A stretch of DNA of 64,000 nucleotides from Microbulbifer sp. YPW1. Lineage in GTDB: Bacteria; Pseudomonadota; Gammaproteobacteria; Pseudomonadales; Cellvibrionaceae. Where the stretch lies: the NCBI RefSeq assembly GCF_013367775.1, contig NZ_CP055157.1:2435001-2499000 (forward strand), written 5' to 3'. Below the pieces are notes generated by a model that ran no database searches, was not told the origin of the DNA, and saw only the letters and a list, made by a program, of their open reading frames with translations. Numbering within the stretch: position 1 is the stretch's first letter; the number at the start of each line of letters is the position of its first letter. Position numbers and translations under genes: made by a program. This document shows, piece after piece, positions 42,208 to 51,548 of this stretch.

Positions 42208-44076
42208 CTATCTGGTGCGCAATGTGTGTTCTGAGCTTTGATGGTTCTGGCTTACGGGCGATAGCACCAGCGGGTTTTTCAGGTTGGTGTAGCCCGCCTG
42301 GAAATCCGCTTGCTTTAACAACCGTGTCGTAAAGTTGTTTTTGGATGGTATCGTCTCCCCGAGCAGTAATTGGCCCAGCTCAGGCTGAGCACCATTTTCA
42401 TACTGCCACTGCTCAACGGCCGTTCTCAGAAGTTGCCAAAGCTCGCACTCTAGCCTTATGTTTTCCTGGCAGTTATCTTCCTCATGCCCCGCCGCAAGGT
42501 GGAAGATGGCCTCACTGAAATTATTTACCAGCAGGCAGTAAGCGATGCGCTTCCATCCCTTTTCCCGCTCGTAATAGACCGACCGCCGCGCCCGCGCTTG
42601 TAATTCGGAGAGCCGTGTAGCAGGCCAGAACTCGGGTAACAGCTTGGTGCCCTCGAGATCGCGAATCCAGATTTTATGGGGAAGACCATTGTGAAACCCG
42701 ATTACCGTGTTCTGCAGGTGAGGCTCAAATACGACCCCCTGCTTGAAAAAGTAATAAAAAATACCGCGCAGGCTTATTTCTATGTATCGCTGGAACCAGT
42801 CCAGTGCCATTTCTCGATAGCTAATACCTGACTGGCGGCAGTGGTACGCTAGTTGAATTGCGATGATGCTGTTTCCGCGAGCGTCACAAGTGAACTGGCT
42901 GGCGGCCAGTTGCGGTCGCAGGTTTTTATTATTGCGGGCGCTCAGGTTTTCCCGGAAAAGGATACCGAATGATTCCATGCAATCTCTTGCAGAAGGTTCA
43001 TTCATGCCGAGCTCCCTGGCCAGGGCACCCAGGTCTAGTGTGCTTGCCAGTGGTTCGTACATCACCTGAAAGTCCGGACAGTATTCACGGGCTTCAGTAG
43101 CAAGCGGTCGTAGTAAGCCTGTCAGCGATACCGCGCTGTGCAGCTCATACCAGGCATTTTTTCGAATGCAGTTGGTCAGTCTGACATGAATGGAAAATTT
43201 CATCTGCAGATCAAGGTCTTCCCGATAAACCGTTCGCACCGATGACGTTGGCTGTACGGGATTGCCCAGCTCGCCTCGAGGCTTGAGTAGTCCCTGTTTG
43301 ATTGCCGCCAGTATCAGTGGCTGCTTCAACAGGTATTCCGCCTCCCAGGGATGACAGGGATAGAGATATCCATTTTGGCCGTGTAAATTTCGCAATACAT
43401 TCTCTGCCTTTTCGGTCTGATTTCCCAAAATTCGGATTAGTTCCGGTGAGACTTCAAACCAGAAAAGCGGAAAGCTTGCAGAGATTTCAGGCGAACACTG
43501 CAGGAGGGTTTCGAGAGGCACACCGTGCCGGCTTTTCGGGCTGGGGTGCAGTGCATGCCCCCAAAGCAGGCTTTGCTCGGCACGGATAAAGCTATTTCCA
43601 GTTTGATCTGGATTGACTTTGCTGCTGCCGAGAAATGCCTGGGTAATGTCTCGGCTATTTTGTACCTGCTCGAGCAACTCTTCATTGAACTCTGCGGGCA
43701 ATATCAATGAAAGGTGGTTCAGAAGGAAGGTGCATAGCTCCAGGGTTTCCATTGCGAGCCAGGGAGAGCCTTCCTTTTTCACGAAGGGCTTTCCCAGGAA
43801 ACGACAGCGGCCGATGTTACTGACCTGTTCTGCAACGGCGAGCAAACGGGCGCCGGACTGTGGAAAATTGAGCAAGACCCATTGGCCATTGGATTGCGCT
43901 TTGAGTGATCGCAGCGAAAGTGGGCAATCGGCAAGTTCGTGATGAAACGACACTTCATTGGCGTTCATTGCGCACTCGCGGATATAGCAGTTCAGCAGGC
44001 AGGTGGTGGCATTTTTGTCAGAGAGCTCTGCATTGATCTGGGTCTGAATTGATTCAATAAACTTCCGTATTTCCAT
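42208..44076 (-). CDS. pvsD: NIS siderophore synthetase (IucA/IucC family, PvsD-like)
   Basis: A 622-residue NRPS-independent siderophore synthetase. It adenylates a carboxylate (usually of citrate) and couples it to an amine or alcohol. ATP-binding features are HPSPKSRHG, PCHPWE, VQPTSSVRTVY and KFSIHVRLTNCIRKN; the C-terminal FhuF-like part is present. In the vibrioferrin pathway PvsD joins citrate to serine. Its start overlaps the exporter gene by 23 bases. Confidence 0.87.
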   Translation of the reverse strand: MEIRKFIESIQTQINAELSDKNATTCLLNCYIRECAMNANEVSFHHELADCPLSLRSLKAQSNGQWVLLNFPQSGARLLAVAEQVSNIGRCRFLGKPFVKKEGSPWLAMETLELCTFLLNHLSLILPAEFNEELLEQVQNSRDITQAFLGSSKVNPDQTGNSFIRAEQSLLWGHALHPSPKSRHGVPLETLLQCSPEISASFPLFWFEVSPELIRILGNQTEKAENVLRNLHGQNGYLYPCHPWEAEYLLKQPLILAAIKQGLLKPRGELGNPVQPTSSVRTVYREDLDLQMKFSIHVRLTNCIRKNAWYELHSAVSLTGLLRPLATEAREYCPDFQVMYEPLASTLDLGALARELGMNEPSARDCMESFGILFRENLSARNNKNLRPQLAASQFTCDARGNSIIAIQLAYHCRQSGISYREMALDWFQRYIEISLRGIFYYFFKQGVVFEPHLQNTVIGFHNGLPHKIWIRDLEGTKLLPEFWPATRLSELQARARRSVYYEREKGWKRIAYCLLVNNFSEAIFHLAAGHEEDNCQENIRLECELWQLLRTAVEQWQYENGAQPELGQLLLGETIPSKNNFTTRLLKQADFQAGYTNLKNPLVLSPVSQNHQSSEHTLRTR

Positions 44077-45220
44077 GGATTTTCATACTCCCGGTTTTGA
44101 ATGCAAGCAGGGTAATAGCTATCCCGCAACTTACTGCGGATAGGAGGAAAGGCGTGGCACTGTGCTGGATTGAAGTCGTGGTGGCGGCACCAAGCCCTGC
44201 CAAGACGCCGCCCCACTTGCCGGCAGAATCGATAAAGCCAAAAGTGCGTCCGGCCTGAGCTTTGTCGACTTGAGTGCTCAACAGGCGATTGAGTCCGGTA
44301 TACGCAAACACTACGCCGATACCGAACAGGAGCCTCAGCGGCCACAGCTGTTCGAGTGATACCGCCAGGTATTGCCCTGAACAGGACAATCCCAGGCACA
44401 ACAAGCCAAGTAACGCCTGGCCCTGCGCAGGCAGCCGTATTTTTCCAGCGGGTACAATCAGTAGGATGTACACGACGTGTGGCAGGCTATATAGGAGGCC
44501 AACCAGTCCCTCTGTTGTCACACCCAGCGTACCGGCATAGGGCAAAAAGTAGGGGTAGGTAGCGACCATAGCGAAGCAGAATAGGAACTGGAGAATGAAA
44601 AGCAGGTGTAGTGCCCGGGGCAGAGGAATGGCCCCCGCTCTCCTGTTGGAGCTGATATGTGGCGTGTCCGCCGGTAGGTTCAGCGTAATGAGTACTGCGA
44701 TAAATGGCAGCAGAGCGAGATAGCGATAGACCTCTAAAGGCGCTATCCATTGCAACGTGACCCCGAGCAGTATCGGCGCAATTATGAGAGCCATTCGTGC
44801 GGAAACCTGTGTGAGGTTCAGACTCTTTGCGAGCGTCTCGCCTTTCTGTTGGGTAGATAAAAATGCATTGGACGCGGCTATGGTCCCGCCACATGCGCCC
44901 TGCACAAGAAGCCCGATGGCGAACGTGGAGATGGATTCTGCAAAACCGCACAAGAGGAAGCCAATGATCAGCCCCAGTTGCGCGCGAAGCAGCGACGTAC
45001 GCTTGCCAAAGCGATCCGCAAAGCGGCCCCAGAGGGGCGCGCTCAGGGCGGTACACACACTTGGCAGGGTAAACAGCAGGCCAACCCAGTAGCCCGGAAG
45101 GTTGGCATCCAGGTTTTGCAATATTCGCGGAATAAACAGCGTGATTCCCAGCACGCTGAAGGCTGAGAGGAAGTGACATAACAGGACGCTGCCCACGAAG
45201 GCATTCAAGTTACTGCGCAT
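44054..45220 (-). CDS. pvsC: MFS transporter of the siderophore locus (PvsC-like exporter)
   Basis: A 388-residue major-facilitator protein with about 12 membrane helices. The MFS motif A is LWGRFADRFGKRTSLL between TM2 and TM3. It lies between the two synthetase genes and overlaps both, so it is translated from the same operon. By analogy with PvsC it exports the finished siderophore across the inner membrane. Confidence 0.87.
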   Translation of the reverse strand: MRSNLNAFVGSVLLCHFLSAFSVLGITLFIPRILQNLDANLPGYWVGLLFTLPSVCTALSAPLWGRFADRFGKRTSLLRAQLGLIIGFLLCGFAESISTFAIGLLVQGACGGTIAASNAFLSTQQKGETLAKSLNLTQVSARMALIIAPILLGVTLQWIAPLEVYRYLALLPFIAVLITLNLPADTPHISSNRRAGAIPLPRALHLLFILQFLFCFAMVATYPYFLPYAGTLGVTTEGLVGLLYSLPHVVYILLIVPAGKIRLPAQGQALLGLLCLGLSCSGQYLAVSLEQLWPLRLLFGIGVVFAYTGLNRLLSTQVDKAQAGRTFGFIDSAGKWGGVLAGLGAATTTSIQHSATPFLLSAVSCGIAITLLAFKTGSMKIHGNTEVY

Positions 45221-46964
45221 TGGTCATCCTCAGGAAATTTGGTGCAGATTGACCGTAATGCTTGTTGATGTCAGCGGCGCCTGAACGACTTTTACTGAGC
45301 AGGCTTCCGGCGCTGAGCAGGTACTTTATGGGGAGGTATTCCTGTTGCAGCAAGGATTGAGTCGCGAAAGTGGTATCCACTCCGTCACCTTGCAAGGAAT
45401 CGAGCTCTACCTGTAAAAATTTTCTTAATTTTTCATACAGGGGGCGCCGTCTGGCCAGACCGCGCTGGCAAAGCGCCTCGATAATGACCGCAATATTCAA
45501 CTGTAACGTGATGGTGCAAAACATTTGTGCCAGTGACAGTTCTTCGTCAACCCGAATGCGTGCATCACGCAGATCTTCGATGGCTGATTGCAACTCGGGT
45601 GCCGCGGAAATACAGCGAGCAGGCAAGATGCGGGCCGAGTCATTGTCTTTCATGATCAGGCCGAGGGGCCTGCCCTCACAAAAGTTCAGTACAGCGTTTT
45701 GCTGGTTGGCCTCAAGCGCGATGCCGTAAACAAGCCACAGGCGCAAGTGCACCTTGAGCATCAGGGATAGATATGCATCGAGCCAGGCGTGCAGGTCTCC
45801 TCGGTAAAATTGGTCGACCAGATGTTCGAGATACAGCCTCCCATCAGGCATCGAGCTCGCCAGCGCTGCTACCGGTACCAGCGTCGATTCCTGCAGTTGC
45901 TCAGCGGGGTAGCGGCGCAGGATGAATGCAAGCTCGCGAGATTCTCCGCAATGTCCGCCGGCCTGTTCGTCGCAGTGCAGATAGCTGCCGCGCAATACCG
46001 GGTCGCGCTTTGCTATCTCCGTCAGTAGGCGGGAAAAAGCATGGCCGTCATACAGGGTTGAGGGCTTGATCGAACGGATATTTTTGGCCCCCAGCGTACT
46101 CATGCTGAGGGGTATTTTGATATGCAGATCCGGCTGGTCTACAAACATGACCGTTCGAACCGAGAGGGTAGGCAGGACTTCCCGTGCGCTATTGGGGGCC
46201 CGGATGATCCCTGCGTGTGGAAGCGTCAGATGCTCCCAGGTCAACGGGTGTACCGGTAACAGATAGTGGCTGTGTGAAAAGTCTTCCGGTAAACCGACCT
46301 CGCTAAATGATGGCCAAACGGATGGCAGCGGCGCGGTCAGGGTAAGTAGGGGTTTTTCTACCGCCAGCCACCGCAGTGCAAAGCTCGACATAAATTCCGG
46401 GGCGTAGCGGCGCAGGTCCTCGTCGTCCAGGCCATGCTTGGCCCTGGCAGTCGGGTAAAAGGGGTGGTCGAGGTACGAGGCCACCTGCTCGCTGTATAGC
46501 AGTCGCTGCCACCAGTGTGGTCGTGCGGATAGAGGCAGGCTTAACACCGCCTCTTGGTTTCGGTACGCCTCGAGACATAAATCGCGATGACGTACCGCGG
46601 TCTCCGATTCTTGGCAGTACGCGGAAAAAAGTGCCTGGGTTTCCTCATCCTGTGCATATGCAAGTAGGGACAACCAGTGACGATAGCCTCGCTGCTGCAG
46701 CCATTGGTTCTTGCTTTTCACCAGCCACTGGTCGCCAGTAGCGCGCCAGCTTTGCATAAATTCATGTTGTTCAACGGGCAGATAAACCGTGCCCTTGCCG
46801 GTGGTAAATATCAGCCAGTAGTCGCTGTGTAGCGCTACTGTAGATCGCACTGCCGATGTTGGACATTCGCGCGTGACGGTGGCGTGGGCAAGGTCACCAA
46901 TTTGTTCGCGAACGCAGGCGTTGATGATACGTTGCGTAATGTAGCTTTCGGCCGATTCGCTCAT
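45210..46964 (-). CDS. pvsB: NIS siderophore synthetase (IucA/IucC family, PvsB-like)
   Basis: A 584-residue IucA/IucC-type synthetase. Motifs seen are PFYPTARAKHGL, PVHPLTWEHL, PTLSVRTVMFV and DLHIKIPLSMS, then the C-terminal domain with ALEANQQNAVLN and IMKDNDSARI. PvsB couples a 2-oxoglutarate-alanine part in vibrioferrin assembly. ATG 46964 overlaps the stop of the ATP-grasp gene (ATGA) and has GTGGAGAA before it, so I prefer it to the GTG at 46979. Confidence 0.87.
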   Translation of the reverse strand: MSESAESYITQRIINACVREQIGDLAHATVTRECPTSAVRSTVALHSDYWLIFTTGKGTVYLPVEQHEFMQSWRATGDQWLVKSKNQWLQQRGYRHWLSLLAYAQDEETQALFSAYCQESETAVRHRDLCLEAYRNQEAVLSLPLSARPHWWQRLLYSEQVASYLDHPFYPTARAKHGLDDEDLRRYAPEFMSSFALRWLAVEKPLLTLTAPLPSVWPSFSEVGLPEDFSHSHYLLPVHPLTWEHLTLPHAGIIRAPNSAREVLPTLSVRTVMFVDQPDLHIKIPLSMSTLGAKNIRSIKPSTLYDGHAFSRLLTEIAKRDPVLRGSYLHCDEQAGGHCGESRELAFILRRYPAEQLQESTLVPVAALASSMPDGRLYLEHLVDQFYRGDLHAWLDAYLSLMLKVHLRLWLVYGIALEANQQNAVLNFCEGRPLGLIMKDNDSARILPARCISAAPELQSAIEDLRDARIRVDEELSLAQMFCTITLQLNIAVIIEALCQRGLARRRPLYEKLRKFLQVELDSLQGDGVDTTFATQSLLQQEYLPIKYLLSAGSLLSKSRSGAADINKHYGQSAPNFLRMTNAQ

Positions 46965-48160
46965 GCTTGGATTCTCCACTCGAGAGTGCTGCAGAATTCC
47001 TCGACGGCGCTGTGGAGGTCGATAGAGGCGCTGGCGATAGCGGTTACCACGCCAATGTAGTCTTTGTTGGAGCGCGATAAGCGGATGGTTTCCCCTTGTT
47101 TACGGAGTGGCTGGTAGCTGAATTTCACACCGTTTTCCTGCCGTTGAATTTCTCCTGTCTGCTCGACCACTTCACCTTCTTGCTCTGCTATCAGGTAGTG
47201 AATGATTGCCTGGTCCTTTGGCGCGCTAAATGCGGGGAGCGGTTCACCTTGGTGGAGTTGCAGGATGGGTATGAACCATCCTCCCGGCAGCAGTTCATCG
47301 AGTAGAAATTCACGGCCATCGCCGATGCTCCGGTAATTGATTTCTACCAGTTTCGGCCCGGATTCGGTCGCGATGAATTCGCTGTGGCAGACGCCGAAGT
47401 GCATACCGAATTCCCGCAGTTGTGCCAGTGCCTGCTCGCGGTACCGCATACTGTTTTTTCCATTCCATACCGCGCTGTGCTCAATGAAATCCGGTGGCTC
47501 GGAAAGTGTCACATCAAAACCACCAACCGCAATCAAGTCATGCCCGTCACCCAGGGTTTCCAGTGTGAACAGGTCTCCCTGCATATATTCCTCCAGCAGA
47601 ACGGGAGTGATCGGATTGGCGCGACGGAATACTTTCAGGTATTCGGTGAGCTCTTCCGCGTTCTGACACATGCGCACATGCATGCTTGCCACGCCCTCGC
47701 GGGGTTTTGCGACGACCGGATAGCTGAGTTGTGTGGGAAGACTCTGGGTTGGCAGCAGTAATTCAGAGCGGGGTGTCGGGAGTCCGAGCTTTTCCAGGCG
47801 ATTGCGCATAGACGCCTTGTTTTTCGCGGAATAGCAGCGGCGCCAGTTTTTTCCCGGTAAAGAGAAATACTCGGCCACCAGGGCGGTGACCGTCTGCAAG
47901 TGGTCACTATTGCTGAACACCATATCCGGTGAGAGGTCGTGACTGCTCAGGAGGTCAATCACGGCAAGGGGGTTGAATACATCACATTCGAGAATGGTGG
48001 TGGGTAGCTCTACTGACTGTTCGACAAAGTGCTGTTTGTGCGCCAGGCCGCAATCGGTCACAAGTGTGACTTCATAGCCCAGTTCCAGGCTCGCGGGGAG
48101 GAAGCCGCGCACGATAGCGGGATGGAGGATGTGCGTAATCAATACCATTTGACGGGGCAT
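46961..48160 (-). CDS. pvsA: ATP-grasp ligase of the siderophore locus (PvsA-like)
   Basis: A 399-residue ATP-grasp enzyme with VVAKPREGVASMHVR (ATP Lys), VLLEEYMQGDLFTLETL and a metal-binding KLVEINYRSIGDGREF. Such enzymes activate a carboxylate as acyl-phosphate; PvsA attaches an amino acid (alanine) in vibrioferrin. ATG 48160 has AGGAG upstream; the longer upstream frame is unsupported. It heads the minus-strand operon, 217 bases from the Fur box. Confidence 0.85.
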   Translation of the reverse strand: MPRQMVLITHILHPAIVRGFLPASLELGYEVTLVTDCGLAHKQHFVEQSVELPTTILECDVFNPLAVIDLLSSHDLSPDMVFSNSDHLQTVTALVAEYFSLPGKNWRRCYSAKNKASMRNRLEKLGLPTPRSELLLPTQSLPTQLSYPVVAKPREGVASMHVRMCQNAEELTEYLKVFRRANPITPVLLEEYMQGDLFTLETLGDGHDLIAVGGFDVTLSEPPDFIEHSAVWNGKNSMRYREQALAQLREFGMHFGVCHSEFIATESGPKLVEINYRSIGDGREFLLDELLPGGWFIPILQLHQGEPLPAFSAPKDQAIIHYLIAEQEGEVVEQTGEIQRQENGVKFSYQPLRKQGETIRLSRSNKDYIGVVTAIASASIDLHSAVEEFCSTLEWRIQA

Positions 48161-48377
48161 TGCGATCTCCTTTGCTGATTGTGGAAACCGGGGAGCAAAT
48201 TGCCCCCCCAAAGCTCGGCAGCCGCACCGTCGGATTACGCCGTCATCAGATGAATTTAATTCCCCATTTTTTCAGGGGTTTTCAAACTGATGACAAAATT
48301 ATTTCCTCTGCGCCAATCCGTCGGTACAGGTAACGGTGACGGAGCATACATAGGGAACCCCTTCTTGTATATCTAAA

Positions 48378-48392
48378 TGAAAATGTTTATCA
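48378..48392. promoter_or_regulatory. Fur box of the divergent siderophore promoters
   Basis: TGAAAAT-G-TTTATCA matches the 7-1-7 Fur consensus TGATAAT-N-ATTATCA at 12 of 14 palindromic positions. It lies between the divergent operons (spacer 48161-48517), so one Fur dimer pair could repress both. No further box is clear in the spacer. Confidence 0.8.
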
Positions 48393-48517
48393 TTTGAATT
48401 AACTGGTTCGGGACGTGTGTCCCAATTGCTGTTGTCGGGCGGCTTGCTGGATCAAACCTCAGGCAGGTGGCGGCAGGTTATTTGCGAAATGTAATACGGG
48501 AAAAGGAAGTCGAAGCC

Positions 48518-49303
48518 GTGCTTCAAAAAAATTCGGCCAAGGAAAAAATGCTTCGCCGGCAAGAAGTGTTTGGCATTCTGAATTCTGTGCCCTCGCCGCT
48601 AGTTTGCGAAATGATCGGCGCTGCAGGCTATGACTTTATTATTCTCGATACCGAGCATCTGCTGGTGAATCCTGCGGAGCTGCAGCACTGTATTCGTGCT
48701 GCGGAGTCTTTCAATATAACGCCCCTGGTGCGTGTGCCGAGTAGTGACAACGCCCTTATTGCACGCGCATTGGATGCTGGTGCCCAGGGCATAGTGATTC
48801 CGCGTGTTAGCAGTGTGGCTCAGGCGCGTACAGCAATTGATGTGGTGCGATTTCCTCCCCGTGGGCGACGCGGAATTACCGGAGGGCGTAATACGGGCTT
48901 TGGAGCCCTGAATCTCGATGAGTATATGGCGCGGGCCGACCGCGAAGTTTTACTGGTGTTGATGATCGAGGATCCTGAAGGCGTTAGCGCGCTGCCAGAG
49001 ATTCTCACGCTCGATGGCATCGACATGATTCTCGAAGGGGCGCTGGATCTCAGTATTGCAATGGGCCATGGCAGCCAGGTACAGCATGCATCCGTACAAG
49101 CGGCACTCCAGGCCATGGCGGGCGCTTGCTTTGAAGCCGGCATTCCATTCTGTGCCATTCCCCGGCAGCCAGCCCAGCTCGATGCGTGGCGGGAAAAGGG
49201 TGTGCATACCTTCGTTACCGGCGAGGATCGTGGAATTCTGTTTCGCCAGTTGAAGGCACACCTCAATGATTTCAAATTACCAGGCTCCGCGCGGTCCCCT
49301 TAA
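48518..49303 (+). CDS. HpcH/HpaI aldolase-family protein, probable SbnG-like citrate synthase
   Basis: A 261-residue TIM-barrel protein of the HpcH/HpaI aldolase family: GYDFIILDTEH, LDAGAQGIVIPRVSS, PPRGRRGITGGRN and the metal-site MIEDPEGV. In Staphylococcus the family member SbnG (259 residues) is a citrate synthase dedicated to staphyloferrin B, and this gene sits beside citrate-using synthetases. GTG 48518 is chosen because AAGGAAG lies 8 bases before it and the length then matches SbnG. An aldolase role remains possible. It is co-directional with the receptor gene and follows the Fur box. Confidence 0.75.
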   Translation: MLQKNSAKEKMLRRQEVFGILNSVPSPLVCEMIGAAGYDFIILDTEHLLVNPAELQHCIRAAESFNITPLVRVPSSDNALIARALDAGAQGIVIPRVSSVAQARTAIDVVRFPPRGRRGITGGRNTGFGALNLDEYMARADREVLLVLMIEDPEGVSALPEILTLDGIDMILEGALDLSIAMGHGSQVQHASVQAALQAMAGACFEAGIPFCAIPRQPAQLDAWREKGVHTFVTGEDRGILFRQLKAHLNDFKLPGSARSP

Positions 49304-49364
49304 TCCCTGCTAATCCCAACTAATCCCAATGTTTGATTTCCTGATATAGGCCAAGGACATTCCT

Positions 49365-51488
49365 ATGCAAAATACGTCGAAATTCTTTCCGCGCTCAATG
49401 CTGAGCTGCGCTATCTTGGCTTCCGCTATCGGCGCTGTCGGAGCGCAAGCTGCAGATCGTGAGACTGAGCCCGCAAAAGCCAAGCTGGAAGAGGTTCAGG
49501 TTACCGGCAATGTGTTGGGCAACTCGCTGCCGGAAGAAGTGCTCACTTATCCCGGTAATCGCAGTCTGTTGACCGCCGAGCAACTGCAGAAAATGGCCAC
49601 TCTGTCCATTGATGATGGCCTGCAGCGGGTGCCGGGCGTCAAGATTCAGGATGAAAGCGGCACCGGTGTTTTACCCAATGTCGCCGTGCGCGGCCTCAAC
49701 GCCAGTCGCTCGGGTTATACCCAATTTCTGGTTGATGGGATTCCACTGACACTGGCCCCCTATGGCCACACCGGTCAATCACTGTTTCCCGCTGCCCTGA
49801 AAAGCCTCGATCGTATTGATATTGTGCGCGGTGGTGCGGCGGTGCAATACGGTCCCAATAACGTCGGTGGTGTAATCAACCTGGTTACCAAGCCGATTCC
49901 GCAGCGGTGGGAAACCAGCTTGCAGGAGAAGCTCACCAGTTTCTCTGGTGGCAATATGCTCACCGATACCTACGCCCGTACCGGTGGAGCACTAAACGAC
50001 CAGTTTTCCATTCAGCTCGAAGGTAACCTGATTAGCGGTGATTCCTTTCGGGATCATTCGGATACCAGTGTCAAAAACTGGCTGGTAAAAAGTCGCTGGA
50101 ATATCGATGCTGGCAAGCAATTGGATCTGACGCTGCAGCGCTACGATGCCGATACCGAAATGCCGGGTGCATTGACTGCGGACGCTTATGCCAAAAATCG
50201 GGAACAGTCGCTGCGGCCCAATGATGAATTCCAGGGGGATACCACCCGTTTCAGTGCGCACTACAAGCAGCAGCTGGGTGAGCTGGGCTTCGCTGATGCG
50301 GGCACCTTTGAGTGGATGACGTTTGCGCACAGCTCAACGCGTAATTTTCAGTGGGACTTCAGTACTGATCCCAGTGCCAATCACTGGGCGGACCCGGCTG
50401 CGCCGGCCACGCTGCTGCGCAGTTCACCGCGTGAGTTTGATGTTTGGGGGACCGAGCCGCGGGTGAGCCTGCAGTTCGCAGGCGATGTTTCGCATACCCT
50501 GACTTTTGGTTCGCGTCTGGTAAAGGAAGCAGTGGATTACAAGCTGGTTCAGACGGTGATCGATACCGGGGCTACCGCGACTCCGCGGGACTGGTTGCTG
50601 GAAACCAGTGCGATTGCCGCCTTTGTCAGTGACGAGATTCGCCTGCTGGATAAACGCCTGAGCGTTACACCGGGGCTGCGCTACGAAAGCGTCGACATGG
50701 ATTTCACGGACGTGGGTAATGACTCTGCTGCGGATAATCGCATCACGGAGCTGCTGCCGGGTATCAGTGTGGGCTTTGAGGCCAGCGACAAGCTCTTCCT
50801 CTACGCCAATACCCAGCGCTCTTTGCGCGCGCCACAAATCGCCGTCATCCGCGGCACTGGCGACGAGGGGGCGGAGCTGGCGTGGAATTATGAGGCGGGG
50901 ATACGATTCGAGCCGGCGGAAAGTGCGAGTGTGAGTGCCTCACTCTACCGTATCGATTTTACCGATCAGCTGCTTTACAACAGCAGCGAGCAGAGCTTCG
51001 ACAATGTGGGCGAGACCCGTCACCAGGGCTTGGAGCTTGAAGGTGTGATCTCCCCCAGCAGCCTGCCGGCACTGCAGTTGCACATGGCCTACAACTATCT
51101 CGATAGTGAGCAGCGCGAGGGCGCCAATATCGGCAAGGAATTGCCCTACGCTTCCGAGCACCAGTTGAGCTGGGATGCGAGTTATGCACTGGCGGATGTC
51201 GATATCACACTGTCCGGCTTCTATTTCAGCAGTGCGTACAGTGATCAGGCCAACACGGAAGAAGAGCTGGCATCCGGTACCACCGGGAAGCTGCCGGCCT
51301 ACACTGTGTGGAATCTGCAGGTGAGCAAGGTGTTTACCCGGGCGAATGGCTCAGAGTTGTACACCGGTCTCTCGGCGAACAACCTGCTGAACGACGAGTA
51401 TTACTTCCGCGGCATCGATGTGAGCCCTTCCGGCCGCTATCCGGCACCGCCGCGTTCGATCAGCGCGGAACTGAAGTACACCTTTTAA
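49365..51488 (+). CDS. TonB-dependent ferric siderophore receptor
   Basis: A 707-residue outer-membrane receptor. A signal peptide (cleavage near GAQAADR) is followed by a TonB-box-like segment LEEVQVTGN, a plug domain with VAVRGLNASRSGYTQFLVDG and IDIVRGGAAVQYGPNNVGGVINLVTK, and a barrel ending ISAELKYTF. There is no N-terminal signalling extension of the FecA/FpvA type. Its place beside the synthetase operon makes it the probable PvuA-type receptor for the local siderophore. No periplasmic-binding or ABC genes for inner-membrane uptake are in the window. The 61-base gap before it carries three close repeats of TAATCCC. Confidence 0.9.
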   Translation: MQNTSKFFPRSMLSCAILASAIGAVGAQAADRETEPAKAKLEEVQVTGNVLGNSLPEEVLTYPGNRSLLTAEQLQKMATLSIDDGLQRVPGVKIQDESGTGVLPNVAVRGLNASRSGYTQFLVDGIPLTLAPYGHTGQSLFPAALKSLDRIDIVRGGAAVQYGPNNVGGVINLVTKPIPQRWETSLQEKLTSFSGGNMLTDTYARTGGALNDQFSIQLEGNLISGDSFRDHSDTSVKNWLVKSRWNIDAGKQLDLTLQRYDADTEMPGALTADAYAKNREQSLRPNDEFQGDTTRFSAHYKQQLGELGFADAGTFEWMTFAHSSTRNFQWDFSTDPSANHWADPAAPATLLRSSPREFDVWGTEPRVSLQFAGDVSHTLTFGSRLVKEAVDYKLVQTVIDTGATATPRDWLLETSAIAAFVSDEIRLLDKRLSVTPGLRYESVDMDFTDVGNDSAADNRITELLPGISVGFEASDKLFLYANTQRSLRAPQIAVIRGTGDEGAELAWNYEAGIRFEPAESASVSASLYRIDFTDQLLYNSSEQSFDNVGETRHQGLELEGVISPSSLPALQLHMAYNYLDSEQREGANIGKELPYASEHQLSWDASYALADVDITLSGFYFSSAYSDQANTEEELASGTTGKLPAYTVWNLQVSKVFTRANGSELYTGLSANNLLNDEYYFRGIDVSPSGRYPAPPRSISAELKYTF

Positions 51489-51513
51489 GTAAGGGGGAGG
51501 GGGAGGTTCAGTG

Positions 51514-51545
51514 GAAACGAGCCGGGCGGCCGCCCGGCTCGTTTC
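51514..51545. terminator. Perfect 32-base palindrome, bidirectional terminator
   Basis: GAAACGAGCCGGGCGG and its exact reverse complement follow each other without a loop base, between the converging receptor and ispB genes. Confidence 0.75.
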
Positions 51546-51548
51546 AGA

